A stretch of DNA of 64,000 nucleotides from Flavobacteriales bacterium UBA7325 (GTDB lineage: Bacteria > Bacteroidota > Bacteroidia > Flavobacteriales_D > Crocinitomicaceae). The DNA lies in NCBI GenBank assembly GCA_002471375.1, contig DKPV01000067.1, positions 54,881 to 118,880 on the forward strand, read 5' to 3'. The position numbers and the translations under genes are program-made. Positions 1 to 8,788 of the stretch are shown piece after piece; the first letter of the stretch is position 1; each line of letters starts with the position of its first letter. The notes under the pieces were generated by a model. It saw only the letters and a list, made by a program, of their open reading frames with translations. It searched no databases and was not told where the DNA came from.

Positions 1-934
1 GGGATTGAGGTTGGAAACGATAATTGTTAGAAGAAAAATGACCGAGCAATGACCAATTCACTTTCTCTGTGACCGCAAAGTTTGTCAAGAATTGAGCATC
101 CCAAAAAACAGGATTATATGCCCCTTGTGTCGGTAAAGAATTGAGCAAATACCCGTTTGATCTATACCGAGCCCCAATTAAATAATCAAAACGAGCTCCT
201 AGCCTATCTTCTATATGAGACTCCACTCCGAGAAGGGATGCTGATAACGAAGCGCGCAACGAATCCGGTCTTCTGTACTCAATATCAAGAACCGAAGAAA
301 GTTTATCGCCATATTGAGAATCGAAACCACCACCTGAGAAACGCAAATCTTTAACCAATGCTGAATTAATAAAGCTCATACCCTCTTGTTGACCTGATCG
401 AGTTAAGAACGGGCGATAGATTTGGAAGCCATTTACATAGACTAAATTCTCATCATAACTACCTCCTCTAACATTATAGTTCGTTGTGAGCTCATTATTA
501 GAGGTTGCTGCTGTTGTTAGCACTAAATACTTTTCAGGACTTCCAAGAGCTAACAATTGAAAATCGACTGGGGCCAACTTAGGCAACTTAAAAGGATCGG
601 CATATCGACGCACGGTGACTCCATCCTGTTGCTGAATTGGGATGAGCAAGTCATCTAGTTTGTTCTCGCCTTCATGGAGTTGAACAATGCGTTTTTTGTC
701 TTCCATTTCACCGGTTAAACGATAGATTATCGCAACCGACTCGACTTTAGTGAAAACCAAAGAATACTCCCCATCAACGTCTGTTCTTGAAATTCCTAAG
801 GCATCTTCTGAGTATACCTGAACATCATATACGGGAGCACCAACCTTATCAACACAGCGACCAGTAACCGTCACTTCTTGGGAGAAGGATAGAGCTGGTA
901 AAAGGCTGATAAGTACTACTAGTATATTACGCAT
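1..934 (-). CDS. TonB-dependent receptor with carboxypeptidase-like N-terminal domain (partial, 5' part)
   Basis: The minus frame is open from an ATG at 934 to the window edge, about 311 codons, so the C-terminal barrel is missing. The protein begins with a signal peptide (MRNILVVLISLLPALSFSQ) and a CarboxypepD_reg-like beta-sandwich (residues about 20-100, VTGRCVDKVGAPVYDVQVY). A plug-like segment follows (about 125-215) with NYNVRGGSYDENLVYVNG and a GGFDSQYGDKLSS motif, typical of SusC/TonB-type plugs. The family imports ligands across the outer membrane using TonB energy. No ligand can be inferred. It is read away from bshC's 3' end in the same direction, with 61 nt between them. A TAnnTTTG box lies 4 nt before the ATG. 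Confidence 0.85.
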   Translation of the reverse strand, partial: MRNILVVLISLLPALSFSQEVTVTGRCVDKVGAPVYDVQVYSEDALGISRTDVDGEYSLVFTKVESVAIIYRLTGEMEDKKRIVQLHEGENKLDDLLIPIQQQDGVTVRRYADPFKLPKLAPVDFQLLALGSPEKYLVLTTAATSNNELTTNYNVRGGSYDENLVYVNGFQIYRPFLTRSGQQEGMSFINSALVKDLRFSGGGFDSQYGDKLSSVLDIEYRRPDSLRASLSASLLGVESHIEDRLGARFDYLIGARYRSNGYLLNSLPTQGAYNPVFWDAQFLTNFAVTEKVNWSLLGHFSSNNYRFQPQS

Positions 935-938
935 CGTG

Positions 939-946
939 CAAATGTA
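939..946 (-). promoter_or_regulatory. Bacteroidota -7 box for the TonB receptor gene
   Basis: TACATTTG on the minus strand, with its last G 4 nt from the ATG at 934. A transcript starting a few bases after the box would begin at or very near the start codon. I see no good -33 TTG at the expected distance. Confidence 0.5.
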
Positions 947-995
947 GTTGATCAAACGAGAAAGAGTGTAATTTATTTTAGATTACGAATTTGTA

Positions 996-2582
996 TCACT
1001 CATTTTCGAAAAGGACAATCATATCCTTCCCAAAAGGTTCTATGGCATTATAGATGTCAGCTATTCGCTCATTGACCTGGCCATCTGCACAAAAGGATAG
1101 CAAATTAGAACTACGTTCTTGCAAACCACCATTTGGAAAAAGGCGATCTTTTATAAAATCGATACTCTTCATAGCTTGATCATGTTTCCCTTTAGCATCT
1201 TTTAGAAGTTTAACCTTAAGTCCATCAAGCTGCTTATTCAATCGAGCGATCTCAGCATTGGCAAACTGTTCCAAATTTGGGTTTACACTCTTCACTTTTG
1301 AAGACATTTCGCTCGCTAATTCCGTTTTGATCCTATCAAGATTATCGAAGTCTAACTCTTCAGAAGCATGAGTTTCTAAGTACTTTTTCTTTAATCGATC
1401 TCTATCTGTGAATACGTCCTTCCAAGAAAGTTCTACCTTTTCCAATTTCTTCACAACCGACTTCTCTATCCAAAGCATTGAATTCCGGACTTGAATGAGC
1501 GGATACTGAACTCCATAATGTTCAAATGTACTTCGTAACTGGAGCCAGTACGAAATCTCACCTCCTCCACCGATGTATGCTAGATTTGGCAATATTAACT
1601 CCTGGTAGACTGGACGTAATACAACATTGGGCGAGAAGTTTTCCGGTTTGATTTCAAGTTCTTTCAGTATTTCCTCTTCCGTCCAGCTCATGTCACCAGC
1701 GCTATATTTATCGTCCTCAAACTGAATTCGTTCCCTGCTACCCTTCTCGATATGAAAAAGATTTATCGGCCGCGCATGAATTTGGACTTTAAGCCCATCC
1801 TCTGCTAATCTAGCGTCTGTAGACTGAACTAATTTTTCTGATGATCTATTTATCAGTTCATCTTTCATCAAGGGCGCTAGCATACTTTTGAGAGCGTGAT
1901 CATCACCATCAACTATTACCAGCCCATATGACGAAAACAATTGATTCACCAGTCCCCGTGTGGCTTCACCTAGATTCTTTCCACTATAAGAAGCTAATAG
2001 AGCATCTACTTCTGTTCTTCTATCTTCTCCAAAAAAATCACGAATTTCCTCCTTAAACTCACCGAAGTTGTCTAATTCAAAACGACCTACAGGTCCGCGC
2101 TGTTTATAATCATGACTAAGCGACTTATTGAAGAGTGAAGTTGATTGAATCTCTTCATAATCATGATCTTCTGAAGCCATCCAATAGACAGGCACAAAGT
2201 TCTTCTCAGGATAGGCCTCGTTCAATTCTTCAGCAAGCTTAATAACTTGTATTATCTTAATAACGAAATAGAGCGGTCCAGCGAGCAAGGTTAACTGGTG
2301 TCCTGTTGTAATTGTAAACGTGTTAGATTCACGCAACGATTCAATATTCTCCCTTGTTGGAGAGGAGATTAGCCCACCGTATTGATCGACCAAAGAATTT
2401 GCCAAAGCCTGTCGATTCTCAGAACTTACTTGTTCAGCCTTCAATTTAATTTGCTCCGCTATTGCATCCTTAGAAAAGGATTCATGAATATATGACTGGA
2501 TGCTCTCCTGATCATAAACTAAGCGTGACTGATGCTCTGAAAAAAGACCTGTCTCCTTTCGATTGATATTAAAAACCTGCAT
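996..2582 (-). CDS. bshC: Bacillithiol biosynthesis cysteine-adding enzyme BshC
   Basis: BshC adds cysteine to glucosaminyl-malate, the last step of bacillithiol synthesis in the cytoplasm. The 528-aa product has the expected length. Family motifs are visible: TGHQLTLLAGPLYFVIKI (about residue 90) and PVYWMASEDHDYEEI (about 130), which match the BshC active-site region, and a coiled-coil stretch near residues 415-465 (LNKQLDGLKVKLLKDAKG). I chose the ATG at 2582 because the ORF extends upstream only to a TTG that is part of the TACCTTTG promoter box. It is divergent from the cyclophilin gene. bshA and bshB are not in this window. Whether the cell makes bacillithiol is inferred from this one gene. 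Confidence 0.93.
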   Translation of the reverse strand: MQVFNINRKETGLFSEHQSRLVYDQESIQSYIHESFSKDAIAEQIKLKAEQVSSENRQALANSLVDQYGGLISSPTRENIESLRESNTFTITTGHQLTLLAGPLYFVIKIIQVIKLAEELNEAYPEKNFVPVYWMASEDHDYEEIQSTSLFNKSLSHDYKQRGPVGRFELDNFGEFKEEIRDFFGEDRRTEVDALLASYSGKNLGEATRGLVNQLFSSYGLVIVDGDDHALKSMLAPLMKDELINRSSEKLVQSTDARLAEDGLKVQIHARPINLFHIEKGSRERIQFEDDKYSAGDMSWTEEEILKELEIKPENFSPNVVLRPVYQELILPNLAYIGGGGEISYWLQLRSTFEHYGVQYPLIQVRNSMLWIEKSVVKKLEKVELSWKDVFTDRDRLKKKYLETHASEELDFDNLDRIKTELASEMSSKVKSVNPNLEQFANAEIARLNKQLDGLKVKLLKDAKGKHDQAMKSIDFIKDRLFPNGGLQERSSNLLSFCADGQVNERIADIYNAIEPFGKDMIVLFENE

Positions 2583-2585
2583 ATG

Positions 2586-2593
2586 CAAAGGTA
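2586..2593 (-). promoter_or_regulatory. -7 box for bshC
   Basis: TACCTTTG on the minus strand, 3 nt before the ATG at 2582. This implies a leaderless or nearly leaderless mRNA. Confidence 0.5.
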
Positions 2594-2633
2594 ATTATCC
2601 AATTCAAAAAATGGCTTAAACCAGAAGAGAACG

Positions 2634-2641
2634 TATCTTTG
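2634..2641 (+). promoter_or_regulatory. -7 box for the cyclophilin gene
   Basis: TATCTTTG, 16 nt before the ATG at 2658. It forms a divergent pair with the bshC box about 40 bp away. Confidence 0.5.
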
Positions 2642-2657
2642 CACAAAATTGAATTGT

Positions 2658-3110
2658 ATGCAAGCTATTATCAAGACCGTTAAAGGTGAAATGAAAGTTG
2701 ATTTATATTCAGAAGATGCACCAGTTACGGTTGCAAACTTTGTAAAATTGGCTAAAAAAGGATACTATGATGGATTAAAATTCCACCGTGTTCTTCCAAA
2801 CTTTGTAATCCAAGGAGGATGTCCTAACACACGTGAAGGAGAGAAAGGAATGCCAGGTACAGGAGGTCCAGGTTATCAAATCGATTGTGAAGTAAATGGA
2901 GGAAATCAGCACCATGATAGAGGTGTACTTTCTATGGCCCACGCTGGCAGAAATACAGGTGGATCACAATTCTTCGTTTGTCATTCAAGAGACAATACAG
3001 CACATTTAGATGGGGTTCACACTTGCTTTGGTAAAGTAACTGATGGCATCGAAGTTGTTGATGACGTTCGTGAAGGCGATGGAATTGAAAGTATTACAAT
3101 CGTGGATTAA
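2658..3110 (+). CDS. Cyclophilin-type peptidyl-prolyl cis-trans isomerase
   Basis: A 150-aa single-domain cyclophilin without a signal peptide, so probably cytoplasmic. It speeds cis-trans isomerisation of Xaa-Pro bonds during folding. Diagnostic residues are present: FHRVLPNFVIQGG (catalytic Arg and the F/Q pocket), SMAHAGRNTGGSQFF, and LDGVHTCFGKV near the C-terminus; the usual Trp of the LDGxHxxFG strand is absent, as in many bacterial forms. I took the ATG at 2658 rather than a TTG three codons upstream. A strong hairpin terminator follows directly. It is monocistronic and divergent from bshC. Confidence 0.93.
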   Translation: MQAIIKTVKGEMKVDLYSEDAPVTVANFVKLAKKGYYDGLKFHRVLPNFVIQGGCPNTREGEKGMPGTGGPGYQIDCEVNGGNQHHDRGVLSMAHAGRNTGGSQFFVCHSRDNTAHLDGVHTCFGKVTDGIEVVDDVREGDGIESITIVD

Positions 3111-3127
3111 GATACTCGACATGACAT

Positions 3128-3162
3128 AAAAAGCCCATTCATTTTACATGAATGGGCTTTTT
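3128..3162. terminator. Bidirectional Rho-independent terminator
   Basis: Perfect 15-bp arms (3128-3142 and 3148-3162) around a 5-nt loop. The arms start with AAAAAGCCC and end with GGGCTTTTT, so there is a T run on both strands. It sits between the converging cyclophilin and lipoprotein genes and can serve both. Confidence 0.9.
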
Positions 3163-3183
3163 CAATTTTATGTATGCAGAAAA

Positions 3184-3468
3184 CTACATATTCTTCACAT
3201 ACTCTTCAAAAGCATCTTTTACATCTGGACATTTCGCCTCAATAGATTCGATAAGCATATCATTCTTCACAACTTCTGCATCTAATTCAACAACACAAAC
3301 ACCTAAGTTCGTTGTGGTCATATCCATTCCTGGAGGATCCTCTTTCGAAGCTTCCTTCATGCATCCACACAACGTATCAGCTGCTTCATCATAATCTGCT
3401 TTTGACGATGGGCCACAAGCAACAACTATTAATGCTAATGCAGCAATCCCGAATATTTTCTTTTTCAT
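3184..3468 (-). CDS. Small cysteine-containing lipoprotein, unknown function
   Basis: 94 aa with a lipoprotein signal (MKKKIFGIAALALIVVAC), so it is predicted to be lipidated at Cys18 and held in the outer or inner membrane. The mature part has four further cysteines (CGC, CVV and CPD contexts) and an acidic helical composition, which might mean disulfides in the periplasm. I do not recognise a family. It converges on the cyclophilin gene and shares its terminator. The lipobox and normal codon use support it over the two plus-strand frames that overlap it. Confidence 0.7.
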   Translation of the reverse strand: MKKKIFGIAALALIVVACGPSSKADYDEAADTLCGCMKEASKEDPPGMDMTTTNLGVCVVELDAEVVKNDMLIESIEAKCPDVKDAFEEYVKNM

Positions 3469-3635
3469 ATAAGTTGATTTATTCTATGTCTAATGAGGTA
3501 TAAGGATACAAAAAAAAATGAAACTTTATAGTTTTTAAGGGAATCTACATGTATTTGTAAACCACCAATTATGACAAGGTTTTCAATAAATACAGTGAGT
3601 TATTAACACCTCGCACTCTTGCTTCGAAATTCAAC

Positions 3636-3643
3636 TATATTTG
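3636..3643 (+). promoter_or_regulatory. -7 box for dnaX
   Basis: TATATTTG, 5 nt before the ATG at 3649. A TTG at 3619-3621 lies upstream at a shorter than usual 14-nt spacing. Confidence 0.45.
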
Positions 3644-3648
3644 TACCC

Positions 3649-4764
3649 ATGAGCGATTTCGTCGTTTCCGCACGCAAATATAGACCCCAAACTTTCGATA
3701 CTGTTGTAGGACAACAGTCGATTACGTCTACCTTGCGAAACGCAATCAAAAATGATCATCTAGCACAGGCCTTTCTATTTTGTGGATCGAGAGGAGTTGG
3801 TAAAACATCAACTGCACGAATCCTTGCTAAAACAATCAATTGCTTCAATCGTTCAGAAAAAATTGAGGCCTGCGAAACATGTGATTCATGCGAATCCTTT
3901 AATTCAGGCGCTTCACTTAATGTATATGAACTGGATGCCGCATCAAACAACTCTGTTGATGACATTCGGGAATTGATTAATCAAGTACGAATAGCACCTC
4001 AAATTGGGACTCACAAAGTATATATAATTGATGAGGTTCACATGTTATCGACGAATGCATTCAATGCATTTCTAAAAACACTCGAAGAACCTCCGAAGCA
4101 CGCAATTTTCATTCTTGCTACGACTGAGAAACATAAGATCATTCCTACTATATTATCTCGTTGTCAAATCTTCGACTTTAATCGAATTAAGGTAAAGGAT
4201 ATTGCGAATCATCTTGCAAGCATTGCAGAGAAGGAATCAGTGACTGCTGAACCTGAAGCACTTCATACAATCGCTCAAAAAGCAGATGGTGCTTTACGTG
4301 ATGCATTGTCGATCTTTGATCAAATTGTGACATTCTCAGGAAATACGGTTACCTATCACGATGTTCTGACTAATCTGAACATCCTTGACTACGATTATTA
4401 TTTCCGTATAGCTGAAAGCACACAAAAGGAGGACATTCCTGCTGCACTACTTCTATTAAATGATATCATTGAAAAAGGATTTGACGCTCATAACTTTGTT
4501 GTAGGCTTGGCAGATCACTTCAGAGATTTACTTGTATGCAAAGATGTCCGTACTGCTGGATTACTGGAAGTCAGTGAGTCTGTTTCAGAGCGATACATGG
4601 AGCAATCGAAAGCCATTCAAGGTGATTATTTACTTCGAGCTCTCGGTGTCCTAAGTAAGACTGATGTCGAGTATAAGGCCTCCAAGAATCAGCGACTGCT
4701 GGTCGAAATGGCTCTTATGCAATTGTGTTCCATCAATAAGGAGCTCGAAAAAAAAAACGACTAA
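3649..4764 (+). CDS. dnaX: DNA polymerase III clamp-loader subunit gamma (zero-frame product of dnaX)
   Basis: Reading the zero frame gives 371 aa ending two codons after an A10 run (Asn-Asp-stop). The product has the RFC/DnaX AAA+ module: Walker A GSRGVGKT at residues 46-53, zinc cysteines C65, C75, C78 and C81, Walker B-like IIDEVHML, sensor motif LSRCQIF, and the domain III collar helices. This is the length and endpoint expected for gamma, the form that loads the sliding clamp but lacks the tau tail. The track frame also opens at a TTG upstream, but the ATG at 3649 gives the conserved N-terminus (SARKYRPQTFDTVVGQ). The -1 frame after the A run encodes the rest of tau. Confidence 0.9.
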   Translation: MSDFVVSARKYRPQTFDTVVGQQSITSTLRNAIKNDHLAQAFLFCGSRGVGKTSTARILAKTINCFNRSEKIEACETCDSCESFNSGASLNVYELDAASNNSVDDIRELINQVRIAPQIGTHKVYIIDEVHMLSTNAFNAFLKTLEEPPKHAIFILATTEKHKIIPTILSRCQIFDFNRIKVKDIANHLASIAEKESVTAEPEALHTIAQKADGALRDALSIFDQIVTFSGNTVTYHDVLTNLNILDYDYYFRIAESTQKEDIPAALLLLNDIIEKGFDAHNFVVGLADHFRDLLVCKDVRTAGLLEVSESVSERYMEQSKAIQGDYLLRALGVLSKTDVEYKASKNQRLLVEMALMQLCSINKELEKKND

Positions 4765-5369
4765 CTGATCGAGTTAAGATCATTCCGTTTCCAAATCAAG
4801 ATCTTCGCGACAAAGCAAGTAAACTAGTAGCCAAACCGGCGGCTAAAGAACCCGTTAAAAAAGTTTTTGATAAACAACAGCCGAAAGTAATGAATGCGCC
4901 AAGTGGCAAGTCATACTCTTCCAGTGTCTCTATTAAGAACATCATGAAGCCCAAAGTTGATGGTGAGGAGAAAATTGACCTTCGGAGTATGCCCATGTTG
5001 GAATATGCGATGGATGACTTCAGAATGGCATGGAGAAGATTTGCTCATTTGTTGAAAGAGAAAGGTGAAAAAACCTTCTACAATGCCCTAATTAAACGTG
5101 ACCCAATTCAGAAGGCGAATGACCAATTTCTAATGGAAGTTGACAACCAAGTTCAAGTAGATACCATTCGAATTCAAATGTCAGAATTGTTAGGCTACCT
5201 GCGATCTGAACTCAAAAATTACAACATTGATATTGAATTGGCGATCACAAACAACCCTGAAGAGGAGATTAAGTTTCAGACTGGAAAGGACCGTTTCGCA
5301 GCTCTAGCGAGAAAGAATCCTAACTTGCATACACTGAAAAAAACATTCAATCTGGACATTGAATTCTAG
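3649..5369 (+). CDS. dnaX: DNA polymerase III subunit tau (predicted -1 recoded product of dnaX)
   Basis: The frame offset by -1 is open without a stop from the A run at 4748-4757 to a TAG at 5367-5369. Joining it to the zero frame gives a product of about 573 aa, a normal DnaX tau length. The added part starts with a basic, flexible linker (RLTDRVKIIPFPNQDLRDKA) and continues into a helical tail (about 5005-5369) containing MDDFRMAWRRFAHLLKEKGE and NYNIDIELAITNN, typical of Bacteroidota tau C-termini that bind polymerase and helicase. A stand-alone reading from the internal ATG at 4890 would start in mid-linker and is unlikely. Alternatives are a genuine frameshift mutation or a homopolymer sequencing error. 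Confidence 0.8.
4738..4776 (+). promoter_or_regulatory. Predicted dnaX recoding site: internal SD-like element, A10 slippery run, small hairpin
   Basis: In zero frame the codons are GAG CTC GAA AAA AAA AAC GAC TAA. AAGGAG (4738-4743) precedes the heptamer A AAA AAC (4752-4758) by 8 nt. A weak 5-bp hairpin (TAACT 4762-4766, AGTTA 4772-4776) follows. The layout is like E. coli dnaX (SD-like element, slippery A run) and the A run is like Thermus dnaX, where RNA polymerase slips. A -1 ribosomal shift or one extra A in the mRNA would both give tau. Confidence 0.75.
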
Positions 5370-5387
5370 TTCGGCTTTTTTTTCAAA

Positions 5388-7460
5388 CTAAAGTTTAACT
5401 CTCAACTGAATTGTAATATCAGTTTTCTTAGATCCTAGGATTTCTTCACCACCAGAACCTATGGAGTCTCGGTTTGCAAAAATTGACACACCGTATCTCG
5501 CCCACAAATCAAATCGTCTCAAGAATGTATAACGAAGTGAGATGTAAGCCCTACTTCCTTGATAGTAGTAGGCAGGAGATGAGAAAACATACAATGCGTT
5601 GTTCTCGTAGGTATAAATACGAGTATCGTAACTATCTGTATCAAAAAGAGCATAGCGAAGCGCTATATTCAAAGGAAAAGATTTGGGTTTAAAAATTAAA
5701 TCTTGTGTGATAATAAAACCATCCTGAGCTTCCGTACTTTCTCTATCCACGGTAACATACTCTACTCTACTTTTCAAGCTGATACTTTCCGACACCTTAT
5801 AGCTTAGGTTTAAACGATAGTTTCGCTGCCGCACATCTTCAAGAGAGGTGATTGTTCCATCGCTATATCGACTGTTTTTTTCACGTACTTGTTCTCGAAA
5901 CCTGAAGTAGACCTCTAAGCCTCTTGAAGGTTTAAATGACGGCTGAATCATCCACTCATGGCCCTGTGATGGCCCATCAACTTGGTAGCGCAACCATGGA
6001 AACTTAAACACATCTACATAACTATTCAATGTCCAAGCTCTCGTAAAATTAATCTTCAAACCTGCATAAAGGCCGCTCTCATTTTGCGTCTTACTTGCTT
6101 CGGCAAAACCTACGTTGTAAAAAGTTGAGTAGTCTCGATCATATTTTCTATAAACTAAACTCATGGAAGCTCTTCGGTCCAGCGAAAAAAGAACTCCATG
6201 AAGAGTCGCCCAAGCAGATGAATGCGTAGAAGTCGCAACCTCACCAAAGAAGTTGAAGTTCTTAAACACCCAACTGTAATCACCGCTTAGACCAACAGTA
6301 CTTTTACCTCTAAAGTCATATTGATTATAAGATGAAGTGTCCTTGAGGAAATCTTTATCGTATCCCATATAAACTCCTGCAACACCTACTTGAAGACTTC
6401 TTTTGGTGTAGCGTAAGTTTCCGCCCGCAATGGTTTCTTTTAGAGTGTTTTTACGGCCTAATTCAGAATTCGTTCGGTGGAAACCGGTCAGGTTAATGCT
6501 TGAGACAAATTCTAACTCTTCGACAATTGAATCAGGTATGACTAAAGAACCATCAACACCTTTGTGCGATCCGAAAACAGTTAATGCAAAGTTTCCTAAT
6601 CCAAATTCAGCTGCGGCTCCACGTAAGAACCTCGCCTCATCGACTGACGTATATGGCTTTAATGAATTTGCCGACTTTTTCACATTCGTTACATCCGCAG
6701 TTTTGCCAAATGCATAGCCAGACCAGAAGTTTAATCCTTGACCCACCTGCACCTGATAATCACCAATTGCAACTGCTCTTAGGTACTTTCCTCCTTTGTA
6801 GAACGCATGCGCTGAATAAAAATCGAATCCATTCTTCTGTGTGCCCTGGAAAAACTCCTCTCCCGGGTCCTTTTCTGCCGTAAATCCAACACTCAAGTTC
6901 GTACGGTACTTAAATCTAAGTCGTGTATAATAACGATCCGGGTTTCCGTAATAATAGGAATTCGAATTTTCCTGAAGTGAATCGGAGACATCATCATAAG
7001 CAGATCGATATTCCGCCACTCTTTGATACCTGAAATAAGCTTCAAATTTACCTCGCTGAATAGCTTCTTTAAAGCTCACATGCAATTGATCTAACTTATC
7101 ATCAACTCGGATAAAAGGGAGCACTAAATGAATTGTATTCAAATCCCAGTAGTCCAACGTCTGCAATTCGTAAATAGAAATAAGTTTCCCAAAGATTTGT
7201 CGATGCAGCACAATGTCATTGATCTGAACATCCGTCAATAACGAAAGCTGTTGCATCTCCTCAAACGACGCTGTATTCAAATTTAAAGGATGATCAAAAT
7301 GATAGTTCAGACTCTCTGTCACATCCGTCAGGTCAATCTCCTCAGTCTCCAATTGCTCTGCAATGAATTCAAGCCTTTGTTGAATTAACTCATTCTTACC
7401 TTGCCCAAACAATGCTGAACTGGTAAAAACCACTAACGCTATGATGAATAGTTGCTTCAT
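5388..7460 (-). CDS. Helix-hairpin-helix plus outer-membrane beta-barrel protein
   Basis: 690 aa with a signal peptide (ends near ALFGQ). Residues about 50-115 form ComEA-like helix-hairpin-helix repeats (LNLNTASFEEMQQLSLLTD, FGKLISIYELQTLDYWD). The remaining 550 residues are rich in alternating aromatic strands (SVGFTAEKDPGEEFFQG, YRVAEYR, RYTFLRRFDLWARYGV) ending in a charged/aromatic strand, as in outer-membrane barrels. Automatic pipelines often name this Bacteroidota family 'ComEA-like DNA-binding protein', but the barrel makes an envelope role more likely and I would not infer DNA uptake. Its start overlaps the stop of the PorV-like gene by 4 nt (ATGA), so the two are translationally coupled. 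Confidence 0.8.
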   Translation of the reverse strand: MKQLFIIALVVFTSSALFGQGKNELIQQRLEFIAEQLETEEIDLTDVTESLNYHFDHPLNLNTASFEEMQQLSLLTDVQINDIVLHRQIFGKLISIYELQTLDYWDLNTIHLVLPFIRVDDKLDQLHVSFKEAIQRGKFEAYFRYQRVAEYRSAYDDVSDSLQENSNSYYYGNPDRYYTRLRFKYRTNLSVGFTAEKDPGEEFFQGTQKNGFDFYSAHAFYKGGKYLRAVAIGDYQVQVGQGLNFWSGYAFGKTADVTNVKKSANSLKPYTSVDEARFLRGAAAEFGLGNFALTVFGSHKGVDGSLVIPDSIVEELEFVSSINLTGFHRTNSELGRKNTLKETIAGGNLRYTKRSLQVGVAGVYMGYDKDFLKDTSSYNQYDFRGKSTVGLSGDYSWVFKNFNFFGEVATSTHSSAWATLHGVLFSLDRRASMSLVYRKYDRDYSTFYNVGFAEASKTQNESGLYAGLKINFTRAWTLNSYVDVFKFPWLRYQVDGPSQGHEWMIQPSFKPSRGLEVYFRFREQVREKNSRYSDGTITSLEDVRQRNYRLNLSYKVSESISLKSRVEYVTVDRESTEAQDGFIITQDLIFKPKSFPLNIALRYALFDTDSYDTRIYTYENNALYVFSSPAYYYQGSRAYISLRYTFLRRFDLWARYGVSIFANRDSIGSGGEEILGSKKTDITIQLRVKL

Positions 7461-8281
7461 TTAGCCTTTTTCGCACCTTGATAAACCAAGCCAAAATGTG
7501 GCGACCACCCTAATATTTGGTGATAAGAACTTCCTAGTCCTAATTGAATTTGTTTCCAACGATAACCCAAGCCAAATGATAGTTCTACTGGCATTGTGGC
7601 TACACCTCCTCTCAAAAAGAAGTTGTCAACCACTTCGTACTCTACTCCAGTTTTGATCCTTAGGTCGTAATCAAGATTTTTTTCAAAATCTAGGGCAACG
7701 ATTACTTTATCCGAGAAAGTATAAGCCGTACCAATTCTCATAATTGTCGAGAACCGATCATCTTCAAAATCTGAAAGCTTCGCTCTACCTAGATTGTATA
7801 CACTAAAGCCTAATTTCCAGTCATCCGTGAACCTAGCGTAGATTCCAGCTTCGGCAGTCATAGAATTCTTACTTCCGTAATTTTCTGGGAGTTGCAAACC
7901 CATGTAATTCAATTGCACCCCAGCAAAGATCTTCTCAGCAAGTCGCATGCTATAACCAAATCCACCTTTGTAAGTTCGAAATTGTTTGTCTCCATATAGC
8001 TGGCCACCCACAGATACAACTCCTACTTTCAACGGAACTGCGACTGCAAAACCTTGACTTTGTAATTCACTTAATAAGAAGCGGTTTTCGTAGGAAACTC
8101 CTGCAGTTATTTCCGATATATCGGCTAGAGCCGCTGGATTGTGATGATATGCCCAAACATCGTTTAGCGTTGTAGAAGCATTGGCCATCGACATCGAACG
8201 AGCTCCCATTGGTGCCCATCCTTGAGCACTGGCTAGCAATGTCGTTACGCAACAAATAATTAGCAGTAAATAATTTCTCAT
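7457..8281 (-). CDS. PorV/FadL-like outer-membrane barrel protein
   Basis: 274 aa with a signal peptide (ends SAQ) and an N-terminal segment WAPMGARSMSMANASTTLNDVWAYHHNPAALA, the hallmark of the PorV/PorQ/UPF0164 branch of FadL-like barrels. It ends with closely packed beta strands (LSFGLGYRWKQIQLGLGSSY). Members such as PorV and PorQ take part in T9SS handling of cargo, but this family is broad and I cannot tell which paralogue this is. It is followed by the HhH/barrel gene with an ATGA overlap and preceded by a lipoprotein gene 3 nt away, so all three probably form one operon. Confidence 0.8.
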   Translation of the reverse strand: MRNYLLLIICCVTTLLASAQGWAPMGARSMSMANASTTLNDVWAYHHNPAALADISEITAGVSYENRFLLSELQSQGFAVAVPLKVGVVSVGGQLYGDKQFRTYKGGFGYSMRLAEKIFAGVQLNYMGLQLPENYGSKNSMTAEAGIYARFTDDWKLGFSVYNLGRAKLSDFEDDRFSTIMRIGTAYTFSDKVIVALDFEKNLDYDLRIKTGVEYEVVDNFFLRGGVATMPVELSFGLGYRWKQIQLGLGSSYHQILGWSPHFGLVYQGAKKAK

Positions 8282-8284
8282 TTT

Positions 8285-8740
8285 CTATAATTCTAATAAG
8301 CGAAAATCGTTATCAAATATCTTTTCATTCCTATAATCTGGTGCATCAACGAAGAACCAACTCAAACCATTATCCTCAGATATGGCGATAATTTCGAGTT
8401 CACTTGAGCGCAGACCATTTATATCTCCAATACTTAGAAATGTATACTTAGCATGAATGGATTTACCTTGTGATTCAATTTCCCAAACCGTTCCATCCTG
8501 AATAAAATCGCCACCTTCAACTTGTGAAAACAGTTCAAACTTATCTTTGAACTCATCTTCACCTAAAGAATTGTAATAGGCAACCACTTTGGGGTGAGCG
8601 ATGGAGACATACTCCATGACCGCTCCCTTGTTATGGGCGTCCACATAATTTATCACTGCATTGTTTAAAGCTGCCTCTTGAGTTGAATTTAACGAACATG
8701 CCGTTAGTAGTAGCACTAAAAATATGTAGTTGAATTTCAC
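8285..8740 (-). CDS. Lipoprotein with NTF2/SnoaL-like composition, unknown function
   Basis: 151 aa, starting with GTG at 8740. The signal peptide MKFNYIFLVLLLTAC carries a good lipobox, so lipidation at Cys15 is expected. The mature part (helix AALNNAVINYVDAHNKGAVMEYVSIAHP, then strands such as SIHAKYTFLSIGDI and a Trp near the end) looks like an NTF2-like alpha+beta fold, which is inference from pattern only. It is the first gene of the tight cluster with the PorV-like and HhH/barrel genes. Confidence 0.7.
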   Translation of the reverse strand: MKFNYIFLVLLLTACSLNSTQEAALNNAVINYVDAHNKGAVMEYVSIAHPKVVAYYNSLGEDEFKDKFELFSQVEGGDFIQDGTVWEIESQGKSIHAKYTFLSIGDINGLRSSELEIIAISEDNGLSWFFVDAPDYRNEKIFDNDFRLLEL

Positions 8741-8788
8741 AGCATGAAAGTACAGAAATTATGGGAGTTGATCAATTGAAATTGATCT

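Noticed and set aside
4890..5369. Separate 159-aa gene after dnaX
   Set aside because: The frame is open back to the A10 run without a stop and the sequence is the DnaX tau tail, so it is not an independent gene.
5388..7460. ComEA DNA-uptake protein
   Set aside because: Helix-hairpin-helix repeats are present, but most of the protein is an outer-membrane barrel, so a DNA-uptake name is not supported.
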